Assembly (NCBI GenBank): GCA_963779685.1
Contig: CAVZZG010000003.1
Coordinates: 1,860,001 to 1,924,000, forward strand
DNA: 64,000 nucleotides
Source: CAVZZG01 sp963779685
Lineage (GTDB): Bacteria; Actinomycetota; Thermoleophilia; Gaiellales; F1-60-MAGs149
Direction of reading: 5' to 3'
Part shown: piece after piece, positions 8,373 through 15,501 of the stretch
Layout: every line of letters starts with the position of its first letter
Numbering within the stretch: position 1 is the first letter of the stretch
Made by a program: the position numbers and the translations under genes
The notes under the pieces: generated by a model
What the model was told of the DNA's origin: nothing
The model's input: only the letters and a program-made list of their open reading frames with translations
Database searches by the model: none

Positions 8373-9526
8373 CGCAGCACCGCCTCGACGGCCGCCGCCA
8401 CGGCGAGCACCCGGTCGTCGTCGCCAGGCCACCCGGCGATCTGGAGACCGACCGGCAGACCCAGGTCGTCGACGCCGCAGGGCACGCTGATCGTCGGCCA
8501 GCCGAGGGCGTTGAAGGGCTTGGTGTTCCGGTTCGCGGTCAGCGTGATGTCCGGTCCGTCGATCGGCGCGGGCGGCATCGGCACCGTGACCGAGACCACG
8601 ACGTCGTGGCCGGCCAGGCCCGCCAGGCCCCGCTCGCGAACGCGGTCGAGCCGGTCGAGACTCTGCATGTACTGCAGCATGGGCGTCGCAAGACCGTCGC
8701 GCAGGTCCTGGACGATGTACGGCTCGTAGGCATCCGGGTCGGCCAGCACGCCGCCGGCGTACCAGGCCACGGGCTCGCAGTTGAAGACGTCGCGCAGGAC
8801 GGCGGGATCGTCCTGCCAGCCGATGTCGGCCGCCTGCAGCGTCGCACCGGCCGCGGCGAGCGCTGCCAGTGCAGCCCGGAACGCCCGCTCGACGCCCGGG
8901 TCGAGGTCGTCGCAGAAGTGCGTCTCGAGGACCCCGGCGCGGAGGTCGCCGATCCGAGCCCGCTCGACCGGGCGCGGTGCGCGACCGGCCATGACGTCGA
9001 ACGCCAGTGCGGTATCGGCCACGTTGCGCGCGATCGGCCCGACGTGGTCGAGGCTGCGGCTGTTGCCGAGGATGCCGTCCAGCGGCAGCAGCCCGAAACT
9101 CGGCTTGAACCCGACCACGCCGCACATCGCTGCGGGGGCGCGGATCGACCCGCCGGTGTCGGTTCCGGGCGCGAAATCGACCAGGCCGGCCGCGACGGCC
9201 ACCGCCGACCCCGACGAGCTGCCGCCCGGTATGCGCGTCGGGTCGTGCGGGTTCCGGACGGGCGGGCGCCCCGGCGTCTGGCCCATCATCCCCCACGCCA
9301 GCTGGTGCATCGCCAGCTTGCCGAGCGTCGCCGCGCCGGCCGCCCGGAAGCGGGCCGCGACCGTCGCATCTCGCTCGCAGACCTCGGCCAGGAACGGCGC
9401 GCCGCTCGACCGCGGCATGCCGGCGACGGCGACGCAGTCCTTCCAGGCCACCGTCCGGCCGGCCAGCGGACCGTTGCCGCCCGCCTGCAGCTCGACGTGC
9501 CAGAACGCTCCCAGATCGTCACGCAT
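8369..9526 (-). CDS. Amidase signature family hydrolase
   Basis: A 385-residue amidase. The Ser-cisSer-Lys triad is visible: Lys29 in VAWKDC, the GGSSSGSA motif at residues 101-108, and Ser127 in GTDTGGSIR. The family hydrolyses carboxamides; the substrate is unknown. It starts 10 bp from the divergent PucR-type regulator and is followed by an overlapping dehydrogenase gene. Its position beside a BMC locus that encodes a gamma-glutamyl ligase-like enzyme and a PuuB-like oxidoreductase suggests that it cleaves the amide bond of a pathway intermediate, which would replace the unrelated PuuD hydrolase. It lacks a putative encapsulation peptide. Confidence 0.92.
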   Translation of the reverse strand: MRDDLGAFWHVELQAGGNGPLAGRTVAWKDCVAVAGMPRSSGAPFLAEVCERDATVAARFRAAGAATLGKLAMHQLAWGMMGQTPGRPPVRNPHDPTRIPGGSSSGSAVAVAAGLVDFAPGTDTGGSIRAPAAMCGVVGFKPSFGLLPLDGILGNSRSLDHVGPIARNVADTALAFDVMAGRAPRPVERARIGDLRAGVLETHFCDDLDPGVERAFRAALAALAAAGATLQAADIGWQDDPAVLRDVFNCEPVAWYAGGVLADPDAYEPYIVQDLRDGLATPMLQYMQSLDRLDRVRERGLAGLAGHDVVVSVTVPMPPAPIDGPDITLTANRNTKPFNALGWPTISVPCGVDDLGLPVGLQIAGWPGDDDRVLAVAAAVEAVLR

Positions 9527-9528
9527 AC

Positions 9529-9543
9529 TGTGCACCGTGCACC
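9529..9543. promoter_or_regulatory. Palindromic operator candidate TGTGC-N5-GCACC at the regulator/amidase start
   Basis: The sequence TGTGCACCGTGCACC matches the perfect palindrome at 18179-18193 in nine of ten arm bases. It overlaps the GTG start of the PucR-type gene and lies next to the amidase ATG at 9526, so a protein bound here would control both. A CATACT -10-like box at 9524-9529 precedes the GTG by seven bases. Confidence 0.45.
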
Positions 9544-11315
9544 CTCCCGTGTCGGCATCGACTGCGCTGCGTTCGCTGCTCGCCGACCGTCGCGGCGAGA
9601 CCGAGGCGGTCCTGGCGCTCGTGCGCCGGATCGTCTCGTCGCTCGACGTCGACGAGATCCTGGACGAGGCCGCGCGGCTGATCGCGCGCCTCACCGGGTC
9701 GGCTGGAGCGCTGATCTACCTGCTGGACGAGGACACCGAGCTGCTGTGGGTCAGGGCCGGTGTCGAGGGCTACGAGGAGTGGATCGGGCGGTTCTCGATC
9801 GAGATCGGCTCGGGTCTCACCGGCTGGACGGCGCTGAACCGCACCCCGGCGATCGTGCAGGAGAACGCGCGCGACGATCCGCGGTACCTGTTCGTGCCGG
9901 AATTGAACGACGAGGCGTTCCAGTCGGCGCTCACCTACCCGTTGATCTCGCCGGCCGACCGGCTGGTGGGAGTGGTCACGCTGCACACCACCGCGCCGCA
10001 CGAGTTCACCGAGGACGACCTGACGCTCGTGGCGCCGATCGCCTCGCTGGTGGCGGCGGCGGTCGAAACGGCCCAGCTCTACGCCGATCGCACCCGGCAG
10101 CTCGACGCGGTGCGGGCGCTGGCGACGGCGGTCGAGGATCCCGGCTCTCCGGCGGGCCGGCGCCGCGCGCTCTTCGGCCTGGCCGAGTCGGCCCGGGCGC
10201 TGGTGGGCGCCGACGCCGCGCTGGTGGCGCTGCGCGACCGGCGCGGGCGGTGGTCGCTTGGTGCGGTCTCGTCGCCCGACACCGAGTGGCGCCGCCCGGA
10301 GCGCATCGTCCGGCCCGAGCTGCTGGATCCGCTCACCGCGCGCGTGACCCGGCTCAGCCGGGCCCGCCACGCCGACCTGATCGGCGGCCTGCCGCAGGCC
10401 ACCGCCGGCGTGGCCGTGCCGCTGCGCGCCGGCGCCGAGGTCGTCGGCGTCCTGATCTGCCTCGGGCGCCATGCCCGCGTCGCCCAGACCGTGCTCGACG
10501 TGCTGGCGGCAATCGCCGCCATGACGGGGCAGGTGGTGCTGAACGCGCGCCTGATCGATCAGGTCGCGGGCCGCAACGCCGAGCGCGAGTTCCTCGAGGC
10601 GCTGGCCGCGGGCGACGAGCCGGAGGCGGTGCTGGCCGCGCGGGCCCGCCGGCTCGGCATCGATCTCAGCGAGCGCCACGTCTGCGTGGTGCTCGACGCC
10701 GACGAGCACGGGCACGACCCGGAGTCGGCCCTGGCCCGTGCGTGCGAGGCCATCCGCACGCTGTTCCCCGGTTCGGCCTGCGCCATTCGAGGCCTCCAGG
10801 CGCAGGCCCTCGTACGCGTGCGCGACGAGCGGGCGCTGGCGGAGCGGCTCGCCCGTGCGGCCCGCGGCAAGGTGCCGATCGCCGTGGGCATCGGCGAGGC
10901 GCTGGACGAGGCCGAGCAGGCCGTCCGCATGGGACGGGCGCTGCACGGGCCGACCGCCGTCACGCGCTTCCAGGATCTCGGCGTGCAGCGATACCTCTGG
11001 TCGCTGGCCCAGGAGCCGGCGCGCGACGTCTGGCAGGAGCGGCTCGAGCGGCTCCGGCTGCACGACGCCGAGCACGGCTCGCGGCTGTTCGAGACGGTCG
11101 AGCGCTACCTGGAGTGCAACGGCAACCGCAAGGACGCGGCCGCGCGGCTCTTCGTCCACCGCAACACGCTGCGCCAGCGGGTGGAGAGGATCCGCCGCGT
11201 GGCCCAGATCGACCTCGACGACCAGGGCGCGCTGTTCGATCTGCAGGTCGCGCTGCGGATCGTGCGCTATCGCGACGTCACAGGGCCGCGTCGAGCTCAC
11301 GGCACTTCGTCCTGA
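9537..11315 (+). CDS. PucR-type transcriptional regulator with two GAF domains
   Basis: A 592-residue protein. An N-terminal GAF sensor covers roughly residues 15-180 (IVSSLDVDEILDEAARLIARL, TGSAGALIYLLDED, VAAAVETAQLYADR). A second GAF-like region covers about 190-345 (AGVAVPLRAGAEVVGVLICLGR). The PucR C-terminal helix-turn-helix lies near 519-570 (ETVERYLECNGNRKDAAARL, FVHRNTLRQRVERI). Such proteins sense small ligands and control catabolic genes. It sits on the + strand between two minus-strand BMC-associated blocks, so it is the likely local regulator. The GTG at 9537 is chosen; GTG 9549 is an alternative. The 3' end overlaps the convergent dehydrogenase by 38 bp. Confidence 0.9.
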   Translation: MHPPVSASTALRSLLADRRGETEAVLALVRRIVSSLDVDEILDEAARLIARLTGSAGALIYLLDEDTELLWVRAGVEGYEEWIGRFSIEIGSGLTGWTALNRTPAIVQENARDDPRYLFVPELNDEAFQSALTYPLISPADRLVGVVTLHTTAPHEFTEDDLTLVAPIASLVAAAVETAQLYADRTRQLDAVRALATAVEDPGSPAGRRRALFGLAESARALVGADAALVALRDRRGRWSLGAVSSPDTEWRRPERIVRPELLDPLTARVTRLSRARHADLIGGLPQATAGVAVPLRAGAEVVGVLICLGRHARVAQTVLDVLAAIAAMTGQVVLNARLIDQVAGRNAEREFLEALAAGDEPEAVLAARARRLGIDLSERHVCVVLDADEHGHDPESALARACEAIRTLFPGSACAIRGLQAQALVRVRDERALAERLARAARGKVPIAVGIGEALDEAEQAVRMGRALHGPTAVTRFQDLGVQRYLWSLAQEPARDVWQERLERLRLHDAEHGSRLFETVERYLECNGNRKDAAARLFVHRNTLRQRVERIRRVAQIDLDDQGALFDLQVALRIVRYRDVTGPRRAHGTSS

Positions 11316-12207
11316 TCGCCTCCGCCGCGGCCCGTAGCGCCCGCAGCTCGTCCGGGCCGAGGTCGAGCTCCTCGATCGCCTCCACCCCGCGCCGGCTGAG
11401 CACCGCCGGCACGCCGACGAACGCGTCCGCGATGCCGTACTGGCCGGTGAGGTAGCAGCAGGCCGGGTGGACCTCGCGGCGGTCCTCGAGCATCGCGCGC
11501 ACCATGGCCGCGGCTGCCGATGCGGGCGCGTAGTACGCCGAGCCGCGCTTGAGCAGGCCCACGATCTCGGCGCCGCCGTTGCGGGTGCGTTCGAACACCG
11601 CGTCGAGCGTCGCGGTATCGAACATCGAGGTCGCCGGCGTCCCCTCGACCGTCGCCCGGGCCGGCAGCGGCACCATCGTCTCGCCGTGCGAGCCCAACGT
11701 CATGGCCTCCACGCTGGGCGGCGCGACGCCGGCGAGCTCGGCCAGGAAGAAGCGCAGCCGCGCCGAGTCGAGGTCGCCGGCCATGCCGACCACCCGCGCG
11801 GTCGGGAAGCCGCTGACACGCCAGGCGAGGTAGGTCATCTCGTCGAGCGGGTTGGTGACGACGATCAGGATCGCGAACGGCGACCGCGCGGTCGCCTCGC
11901 CGACGCAGGTCCGGACGATCCCGGCGTTCACCTTCAGCAGGTCCATCCGGCTCATGCCCGGGCTGCGCGGCCGGCCCGCGGTCATGACGACGACGTCGGA
12001 GTTGGCCGTCGCGGCGTAGCCGGACGTGCCGGTGACGCGGGTCGCGAAGCCCTCGATCGGCGCCGACTGGTTGAGGTCGAGAGCGAGCCCTTCGGCCAGG
12101 CCCGGCACGACGTCGACCAGCACGACCTCGCGGCACAGGTCCTGCTGAGCGATCCGCATGGCGGTGGTGGCCCCGACGTTGCCCGCACCGATGACCGTGA
12201 CCTTCAT
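11278..12207 (-). CDS. Malate/lactate dehydrogenase-type NAD-dependent dehydrogenase in BMC operon
   Basis: A 309-residue LDH/MDH-superfamily enzyme. The Rossmann motif GAGNVG is at residues 7-12, the substrate loop is AGRPRSPGMSRMDLLKVN with the MDH-type Arg, VTNPLDEMTY follows, and the catalytic His lies in LGSHGETMVP. It would reduce a 2-oxoacid or oxidise a 2-hydroxyacid with NAD(H). Its ATG overlaps the stop of the first EutN/CcmL gene (ATGA), making it the last gene of the BMC operon. Classical metabosomes use an alcohol dehydrogenase to recycle NADH made by the aldehyde dehydrogenase; none is evident in this operon, so this enzyme may fill that role. That is inference. Confidence 0.88.
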   Translation of the reverse strand: MKVTVIGAGNVGATTAMRIAQQDLCREVVLVDVVPGLAEGLALDLNQSAPIEGFATRVTGTSGYAATANSDVVVMTAGRPRSPGMSRMDLLKVNAGIVRTCVGEATARSPFAILIVVTNPLDEMTYLAWRVSGFPTARVVGMAGDLDSARLRFFLAELAGVAPPSVEAMTLGSHGETMVPLPARATVEGTPATSMFDTATLDAVFERTRNGGAEIVGLLKRGSAYYAPASAAAAMVRAMLEDRREVHPACCYLTGQYGIADAFVGVPAVLSRRGVEAIEELDLGPDELRALRAAAEAIRTKCRELDAAL

Positions 12208-12464
12208 GCCGGCGGCTCGTCCAGGATCCCGACGATGAGGCTGCGGATCGGGGCGCGGCGCCCGAACACCTCCCGGGCGAGGCCGGGCGGGCGGCTGACG
12301 AGCACGTCGTCGCCCACGCCGGAGCCGACCAGGTCGACTGCCAGGAACGACGACCCGAGCTCGCCGCCGCGACGAATCGTCCGCAGCGCGAGCAGCGTGC
12401 GGCCGTCGTAGGTCTCGTGCTTCACCGAGCCGGTGACCTTGCCGACGACGCGCGCGGCGATCAC
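12204..12464 (-). CDS. BMC vertex (pentamer) shell protein, EutN/CcmL family, copy 1
   Basis: An 86-residue single-domain EutN/CcmL (BMC-P) protein that would cap a vertex of the microcompartment shell. It opens with ARVVGKVTGSVKHETYDGRT, matching the family's V-x-G-x-V start, and has VDLVGSGVGDDVLVSRPPG where the family has D-x-VGAG-x-GE-x-V, then ends in IVGILD. GTG 12464 overlaps the upstream stop (GTGA). Compared with copy 3 the GAG loop is altered (GSG) and Pro replaces a glycine after it, so the pore may differ. Confidence 0.88.
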   Translation of the reverse strand: MIAARVVGKVTGSVKHETYDGRTLLALRTIRRGGELGSSFLAVDLVGSGVGDDVLVSRPPGLAREVFGRRAPIRSLIVGILDEPPA

Positions 12465-12715
12465 CGATCGGCCATCCCGACGATGGCCGCGTCGATGGGC
12501 TGGCGCTCGTCGAAGGCGTCGACCGCGTCGTAGCCGTTGACGAACCACACGACGTCGCCGGCGGCTGCCCGCACGACCGCGTCGACCGCGACCACGACGC
12601 CACCCTGCACCGCGCCGGTCTCGTCGACCGGCTGCACCATCGCGAGCCGGTGCGCGCCCAGCTCCGCGACGCGGCGCGAGCAGGTCACCCGCCCGACGAC
12701 GCGTCCGAGGTTCAC
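12461..12715 (-). CDS. BMC vertex shell protein, EutN/CcmL family, copy 2 (divergent)
   Basis: An 84-residue EutN/CcmL-like protein. The N-terminus LGRVVGRVTCSRRVAELGAH and the end PIDAAIVGMAD fit the family, but the central loop reads DAVVRAAAGDVVWFVNGYDA, with the usual VGAG lost. It is therefore the most diverged of the four vertex genes. GTG 12715 and the stop at 12461 overlap neighbours on both sides by four bases. It may form mixed pentamers or a distinct pore. Confidence 0.83.
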   Translation of the reverse strand: MNLGRVVGRVTCSRRVAELGAHRLAMVQPVDETGAVQGGVVVAVDAVVRAAAGDVVWFVNGYDAVDAFDERQPIDAAIVGMADR

Positions 12716-12981
12716 GCCTGCAGCTCCACGGCATCGACGATCCCGATCACGAGCGCGTCGATCGGCTGGGTGCGGGTCGCCTCGGTCAGGCGCGCGGCCG
12801 AGCCGATCACGACCAGCACCAGGTCGCCCTCGCCGGCCCCGATCGTGTCGGCGACGACGTGCAGCTCGCGGCGCTCGGCGCCGCCGGGGTCGACCTCGAC
12901 CGCGACCAGCAGCTTGGCGCCGTCAAGCGACTCCTGCTTGCGGGTCGCGACCGCCTTGCCGAGCACCCTGCAGAGGATCAC
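12712..12981 (-). CDS. BMC vertex shell protein, EutN/CcmL family, copy 3 (canonical)
   Basis: An 89-residue protein and the most typical EutN/CcmL member here. It begins ILCRVLGKAVATRKQESLDG, has ADTIGAGEGDLVLVVIGSAA in the centre (family consensus D-x-VGAG-x-GE-x-VLV-x-x-GSSAR), and ends PIDALVIGIVDAVE. Five subunits would form the shell pentamer. GTG 12981 overlaps the upstream stop (GTGA). Confidence 0.93.
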   Translation of the reverse strand: MILCRVLGKAVATRKQESLDGAKLLVAVEVDPGGAERRELHVVADTIGAGEGDLVLVVIGSAARLTEATRTQPIDALVIGIVDAVELQA

Positions 12982-13250
12982 GCCGGTACCTCCGGGGCAT
13001 CGAGAATCGCGACCACGGCCAGGTCGACGGGCACGCCGGCGAGTCCCGGCAGCATCCGCGCCGACGCCGCGGAGGTCGTCACCACGAGCTGACCCGGCGC
13101 GGCCCCGAGATCGTCCACCGCGACGAACGTGCGGCCCGTGCCGGTGCCGTCCCGGCCGACGGTCTCGAGCAGCTCGAGCCGCAGCGGCCGCACCGCGTCC
13201 AGCCGCCGGCTGGCGTCGACCCGTCCCACCACCCTGGCGAGCAGCATCAC
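12978..13250 (-). CDS. BMC vertex shell protein, EutN/CcmL family, copy 4
   Basis: A 90-residue EutN/CcmL-family protein with LLARVVGRVDASRRLDAVRP at the start, AVDDLGAAPGQLVVTTSAAS as the central loop and VDLAVVAILD at the end. The GAG loop is changed to GAA. GTG 13250 gives the same four-base overlap as the other genes in the chain; ATG 13247 one codon later is equally possible. Four consecutive vertex genes is more than the one or two usual in eut or pdu loci. Confidence 0.87.
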   Translation of the reverse strand: MMLLARVVGRVDASRRLDAVRPLRLELLETVGRDGTGTGRTFVAVDDLGAAPGQLVVTTSAASARMLPGLAGVPVDLAVVAILDAPEVPA

Positions 13251-13480
13251 CCCACCTCCCGCAGCTCGACGCCCTTCTCCTGGGCCGTATCCCTCGCCAG
13301 CGGCGTGATCACCGCGCCCCGCACGACGTCCAGCCGACCGGTCGGGATGGCGTCGACGACATCGGCCTCGGTGACGATGCTCGCCGCCGTGGCGGGCGCC
13401 GCAGATGGTGCCTGGCCGAGCTCGGCCAGCACCCGCAGCACGATCCGCACGACCAGCTCGATGTCGGGCTCGGCGGTCAC
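13247..13480 (-). CDS. Small BMC-associated protein: encapsulation-peptide-like helix plus EutT-N-like domain
   Basis: A 77-residue protein. Residues 1-20 form an amphipathic helix (EPDIELVVRIVLRVLAELGQ) followed by an Ala/Pro/Ser linker (about 23-34). This is the layout of peptides that target cargo to BMC shells. Residues 35-74 (IVTEADVVDAIPTGR to ITPLARDTAQEKGVEL) match residues 51-92 of the EutT-like protein at 16824-17690, and resemble the N-terminal LTPSARELL-type segment of EutT. No catalytic motif is visible. It may be an adaptor that anchors partners inside the shell. It overlaps both neighbours by four bases. Confidence 0.75.
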   Translation of the reverse strand: MTAEPDIELVVRIVLRVLAELGQAPSAAPATAASIVTEADVVDAIPTGRLDVVRGAVITPLARDTAQEKGVELREVG

Positions 13481-14889
13481 CGGATGCGAGACACGCGCCG
13501 GGCCTGGACGAAGTGCCGGGGCGACGTGATGCCCTCGCCGGTGATCGTGCCGATCGCGAAGCCGGGGTAGCCCTCGCCGTCGACGCCGAGCCCGCGGAGG
13601 GAGCAGCCGTTGACGACCGTGACGACGCACGACACCTCGCGGGTGAATCGCTCGACGTTCGGCGGGAAGTTCGAGTAGATCATGGCGGTGTGGCGGTTCC
13701 CGCCCTCGACCTCGATGCCGAGGTCGATCGCCTCGTCCGAGTCGCGGGCGCGGACGACCGGCAGGAACGGGCAGAACTGCTCCATCGCGAACAGGGGATG
13801 CGCACGGTCGACCGGCGCGACCAGCAGACCGACGGGCTTGCGCGACTCGATCCCCGCTGCGGCCAGCAGCACCTCGGCGTCGCGGCCCACGAACTCCTTG
13901 CGGGTAACCGGGTGCTCCGGCCGGCTCGTGTCGATGACGGCCGCGAACACGCGGTCGACCTCCGCCTCGGTGAGGATGCGCGCCGGGAGCTCGGCGAACG
14001 CGTCCAGCAACGGCTGGTAGAGCCGCTCGGCGACCACCACGGCCTTCTCGCCGATGCAGAGGATCGTGTTCTCGAACACGGCGCCACGGAAGATCTCCTC
14101 CGCCGCCAGCCGCGGGTCGGCGGTCTCGTCGACGACGGACACCGGCAGTCCGGGCCCGGCCGCGATGACGCGCTTGCCGGTGCCGAAGGCATCGCGGACG
14201 AGCTCGGCGCCGCCCGTGATGACGAGCATCGCGACATCGCGATGCTGGACGAGCTCGCGGGCCGTGTCGAGCGTCGGCGCCACGACGCCGGTCATGAGGT
14301 TGTCGGGCCCGCCGGCCGCGACCACGGCCTGGTTCATCAGCTCGACCGTACGCATCGACGTGCGCTTGCACCCGGGGTGGCAATTGAAGGCGACCGCGTT
14401 GCCGCCGGCGATCATCGTGATGCCGTGGTTGATCATGAACGCGGACGGCGAGTTCGTCGGCGTGACCGAGCCGACCACGCCCCACGGCAGCCAGTCCTCC
14501 ACCGTCAGGCCGTGCTCGCCCGCGAAGGCGCGCGGCTCGAGGTCCTCCACGCCGAGCGACGCGGACGCGGCGAACTGGTTCTTGGCGATCTTGTCGCGCA
14601 CGCGGCCGAGCCCGGTCTCCTCGTGAGCCTGCCGGGCGAGCTCCTCGGCGTTGGCGAGGCCCATCTCCCGGATCGCTGCGATGGCCTGCTTGCGCAGGCC
14701 CACGCCGCCGCGCACCAGATCGCGCTGGGCGGACCTGGCGGCGGCGACCGCCTCGTCGACCGTCGCGAAGAGCCCGTTGCGGCCGGCCGCCGACGCCGTC
14801 GGCGCGGGCCCCGACGCGGGCTCCGACTGCAACAGCTGACCGACGACACGGGTGACGACGGCGTTCAGCTCGGCGTCCGAGAGCGCCAT
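13477..14889 (-). CDS. CoA-acylating aldehyde dehydrogenase (PduP/EutE-like) with N-terminal encapsulation peptide
   Basis: A 470-residue enzyme of the PduP/EutE branch, converting an aldehyde, NAD+ and CoA to an acyl-CoA. Residues 1-20 (SDAELNAVVTRVVGQLLQSE) form an amphipathic helix, then comes an Ala/Pro/Ser linker (24-36) and GLFATVDEAVAAA, exactly as in BMC-targeted PduP. Cofactor and active-site motifs are VTPTNSPSAF, VITGGAELV and FENTILCIGEKAV with the likely nucleophile Cys278. ATG 14889 is used. The shell gene BMC-H lies 13 bp upstream and the small EutT-N-like gene overlaps its stop. This is the signature luminal enzyme of the locus; the aldehyde substrate is unknown. Confidence 0.93.
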   Translation of the reverse strand: MALSDAELNAVVTRVVGQLLQSEPASGPAPTASAAGRNGLFATVDEAVAAARSAQRDLVRGGVGLRKQAIAAIREMGLANAEELARQAHEETGLGRVRDKIAKNQFAASASLGVEDLEPRAFAGEHGLTVEDWLPWGVVGSVTPTNSPSAFMINHGITMIAGGNAVAFNCHPGCKRTSMRTVELMNQAVVAAGGPDNLMTGVVAPTLDTARELVQHRDVAMLVITGGAELVRDAFGTGKRVIAAGPGLPVSVVDETADPRLAAEEIFRGAVFENTILCIGEKAVVVAERLYQPLLDAFAELPARILTEAEVDRVFAAVIDTSRPEHPVTRKEFVGRDAEVLLAAAGIESRKPVGLLVAPVDRAHPLFAMEQFCPFLPVVRARDSDEAIDLGIEVEGGNRHTAMIYSNFPPNVERFTREVSCVVTVVNGCSLRGLGVDGEGYPGFAIGTITGEGITSPRHFVQARRVSRIR

Positions 14890-14902
14890 CCGGGACCTGG
14901 CT

Positions 14903-15202
14903 CTACTTGCCGGCCTTGGCGGGGCCGATCGGCAGGAAGCTGCCGAGCGACTCGTGCGGCTTGGCGATGACGTGCACCGCCGCGACCTCCGAGATCCGCG
15001 CCGCGGCGGCGGCACCGGCATCCGTGGCCGCCTTGACCGCGGCCACGTCGCCGCGCACGACGGCCGACACGAGCCCGCCGCCGATCGACTCGTAGCCGAC
15101 CAGCTCGACGTTCGCCGCCTTCACCATGGCGTCGCCGGCCTCGACGGCCGCGACGTAGCCCTTGGCCTCGACGAGGCCGACAGCATCGGTTGGGTTCGCC
15201 AT
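14903..15202 (-). CDS. BMC hexamer shell protein (BMC-H) copy 1
   Basis: A 99-residue single BMC domain (Pfam BMC). Family motifs include GLVEAKGYVAAVEAGDAMVK, AANVELVGYESIGGGLVS and VVRGDVAAVKAATDAG, ending with VHVIAKPHESL and a short tail. Six subunits tile the flat shell facets. The pore loop reads ESIGGG, where canonical shell proteins have K-I-G-S-G, so a glycine replaces the pore serine and an acidic residue the lysine. Ten bases separate it from the second BMC-H gene, and an AGGAGAGCAG ribosome-binding region precedes the ATG. Confidence 0.96.
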   Translation of the reverse strand: MANPTDAVGLVEAKGYVAAVEAGDAMVKAANVELVGYESIGGGLVSAVVRGDVAAVKAATDAGAAAAARISEVAAVHVIAKPHESLGSFLPIGPAKAGK

Positions 15203-15212
15203 CTCTGCTCTC

Positions 15213-15482
15213 CTAGCTGACCCGCGCGGAGGTGGCCGCGTCGGGGCTCGGGATGACCGTGACTGCGACGACCTCGCCCACCCGGCGGGCTGCCGCTGCG
15301 CCGGCGTCGACTGCGGCCTTGACCGCGCCGACGTCGCCGCGCACCGACACCGACACGATGCCGGCGCCGATCTTCTGGTAGCCGCCCGCCGTGACGTCGG
15401 CCGCCTTCAGCATGGCGTCCGCCGCCTCCACGATCGCGGCGAAGCCCCTGGTCTCGATCATGCCGAGAGACTGCTGTGCCAT
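15213..15482 (-). CDS. BMC hexamer shell protein (BMC-H) copy 2
   Basis: An 89-residue BMC-domain protein: SLGMIETRGFAAIVEAADAM, GGYQKIGAGIVSVSVRGDVG, then AVKAAVDAGAAAARRVGEVV. The pore loop QKIGAG has alanine at the usual serine position. It is closely related to copy 1, suggesting local duplication and possibly mixed facets. No tandem-domain (BMC-T) gene is present in the window, so these two proteins would supply all facets unless a trimer is encoded elsewhere. An AGCGAGGAGCAAT leader gives a good ribosome-binding site before the ATG. Confidence 0.96.
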   Translation of the reverse strand: MAQQSLGMIETRGFAAIVEAADAMLKAADVTAGGYQKIGAGIVSVSVRGDVGAVKAAVDAGAAAARRVGEVVAVTVIPSPDAATSARVS

Positions 15483-15501
15483 TGCTCCTCGCTTCCCCTG
15501 G

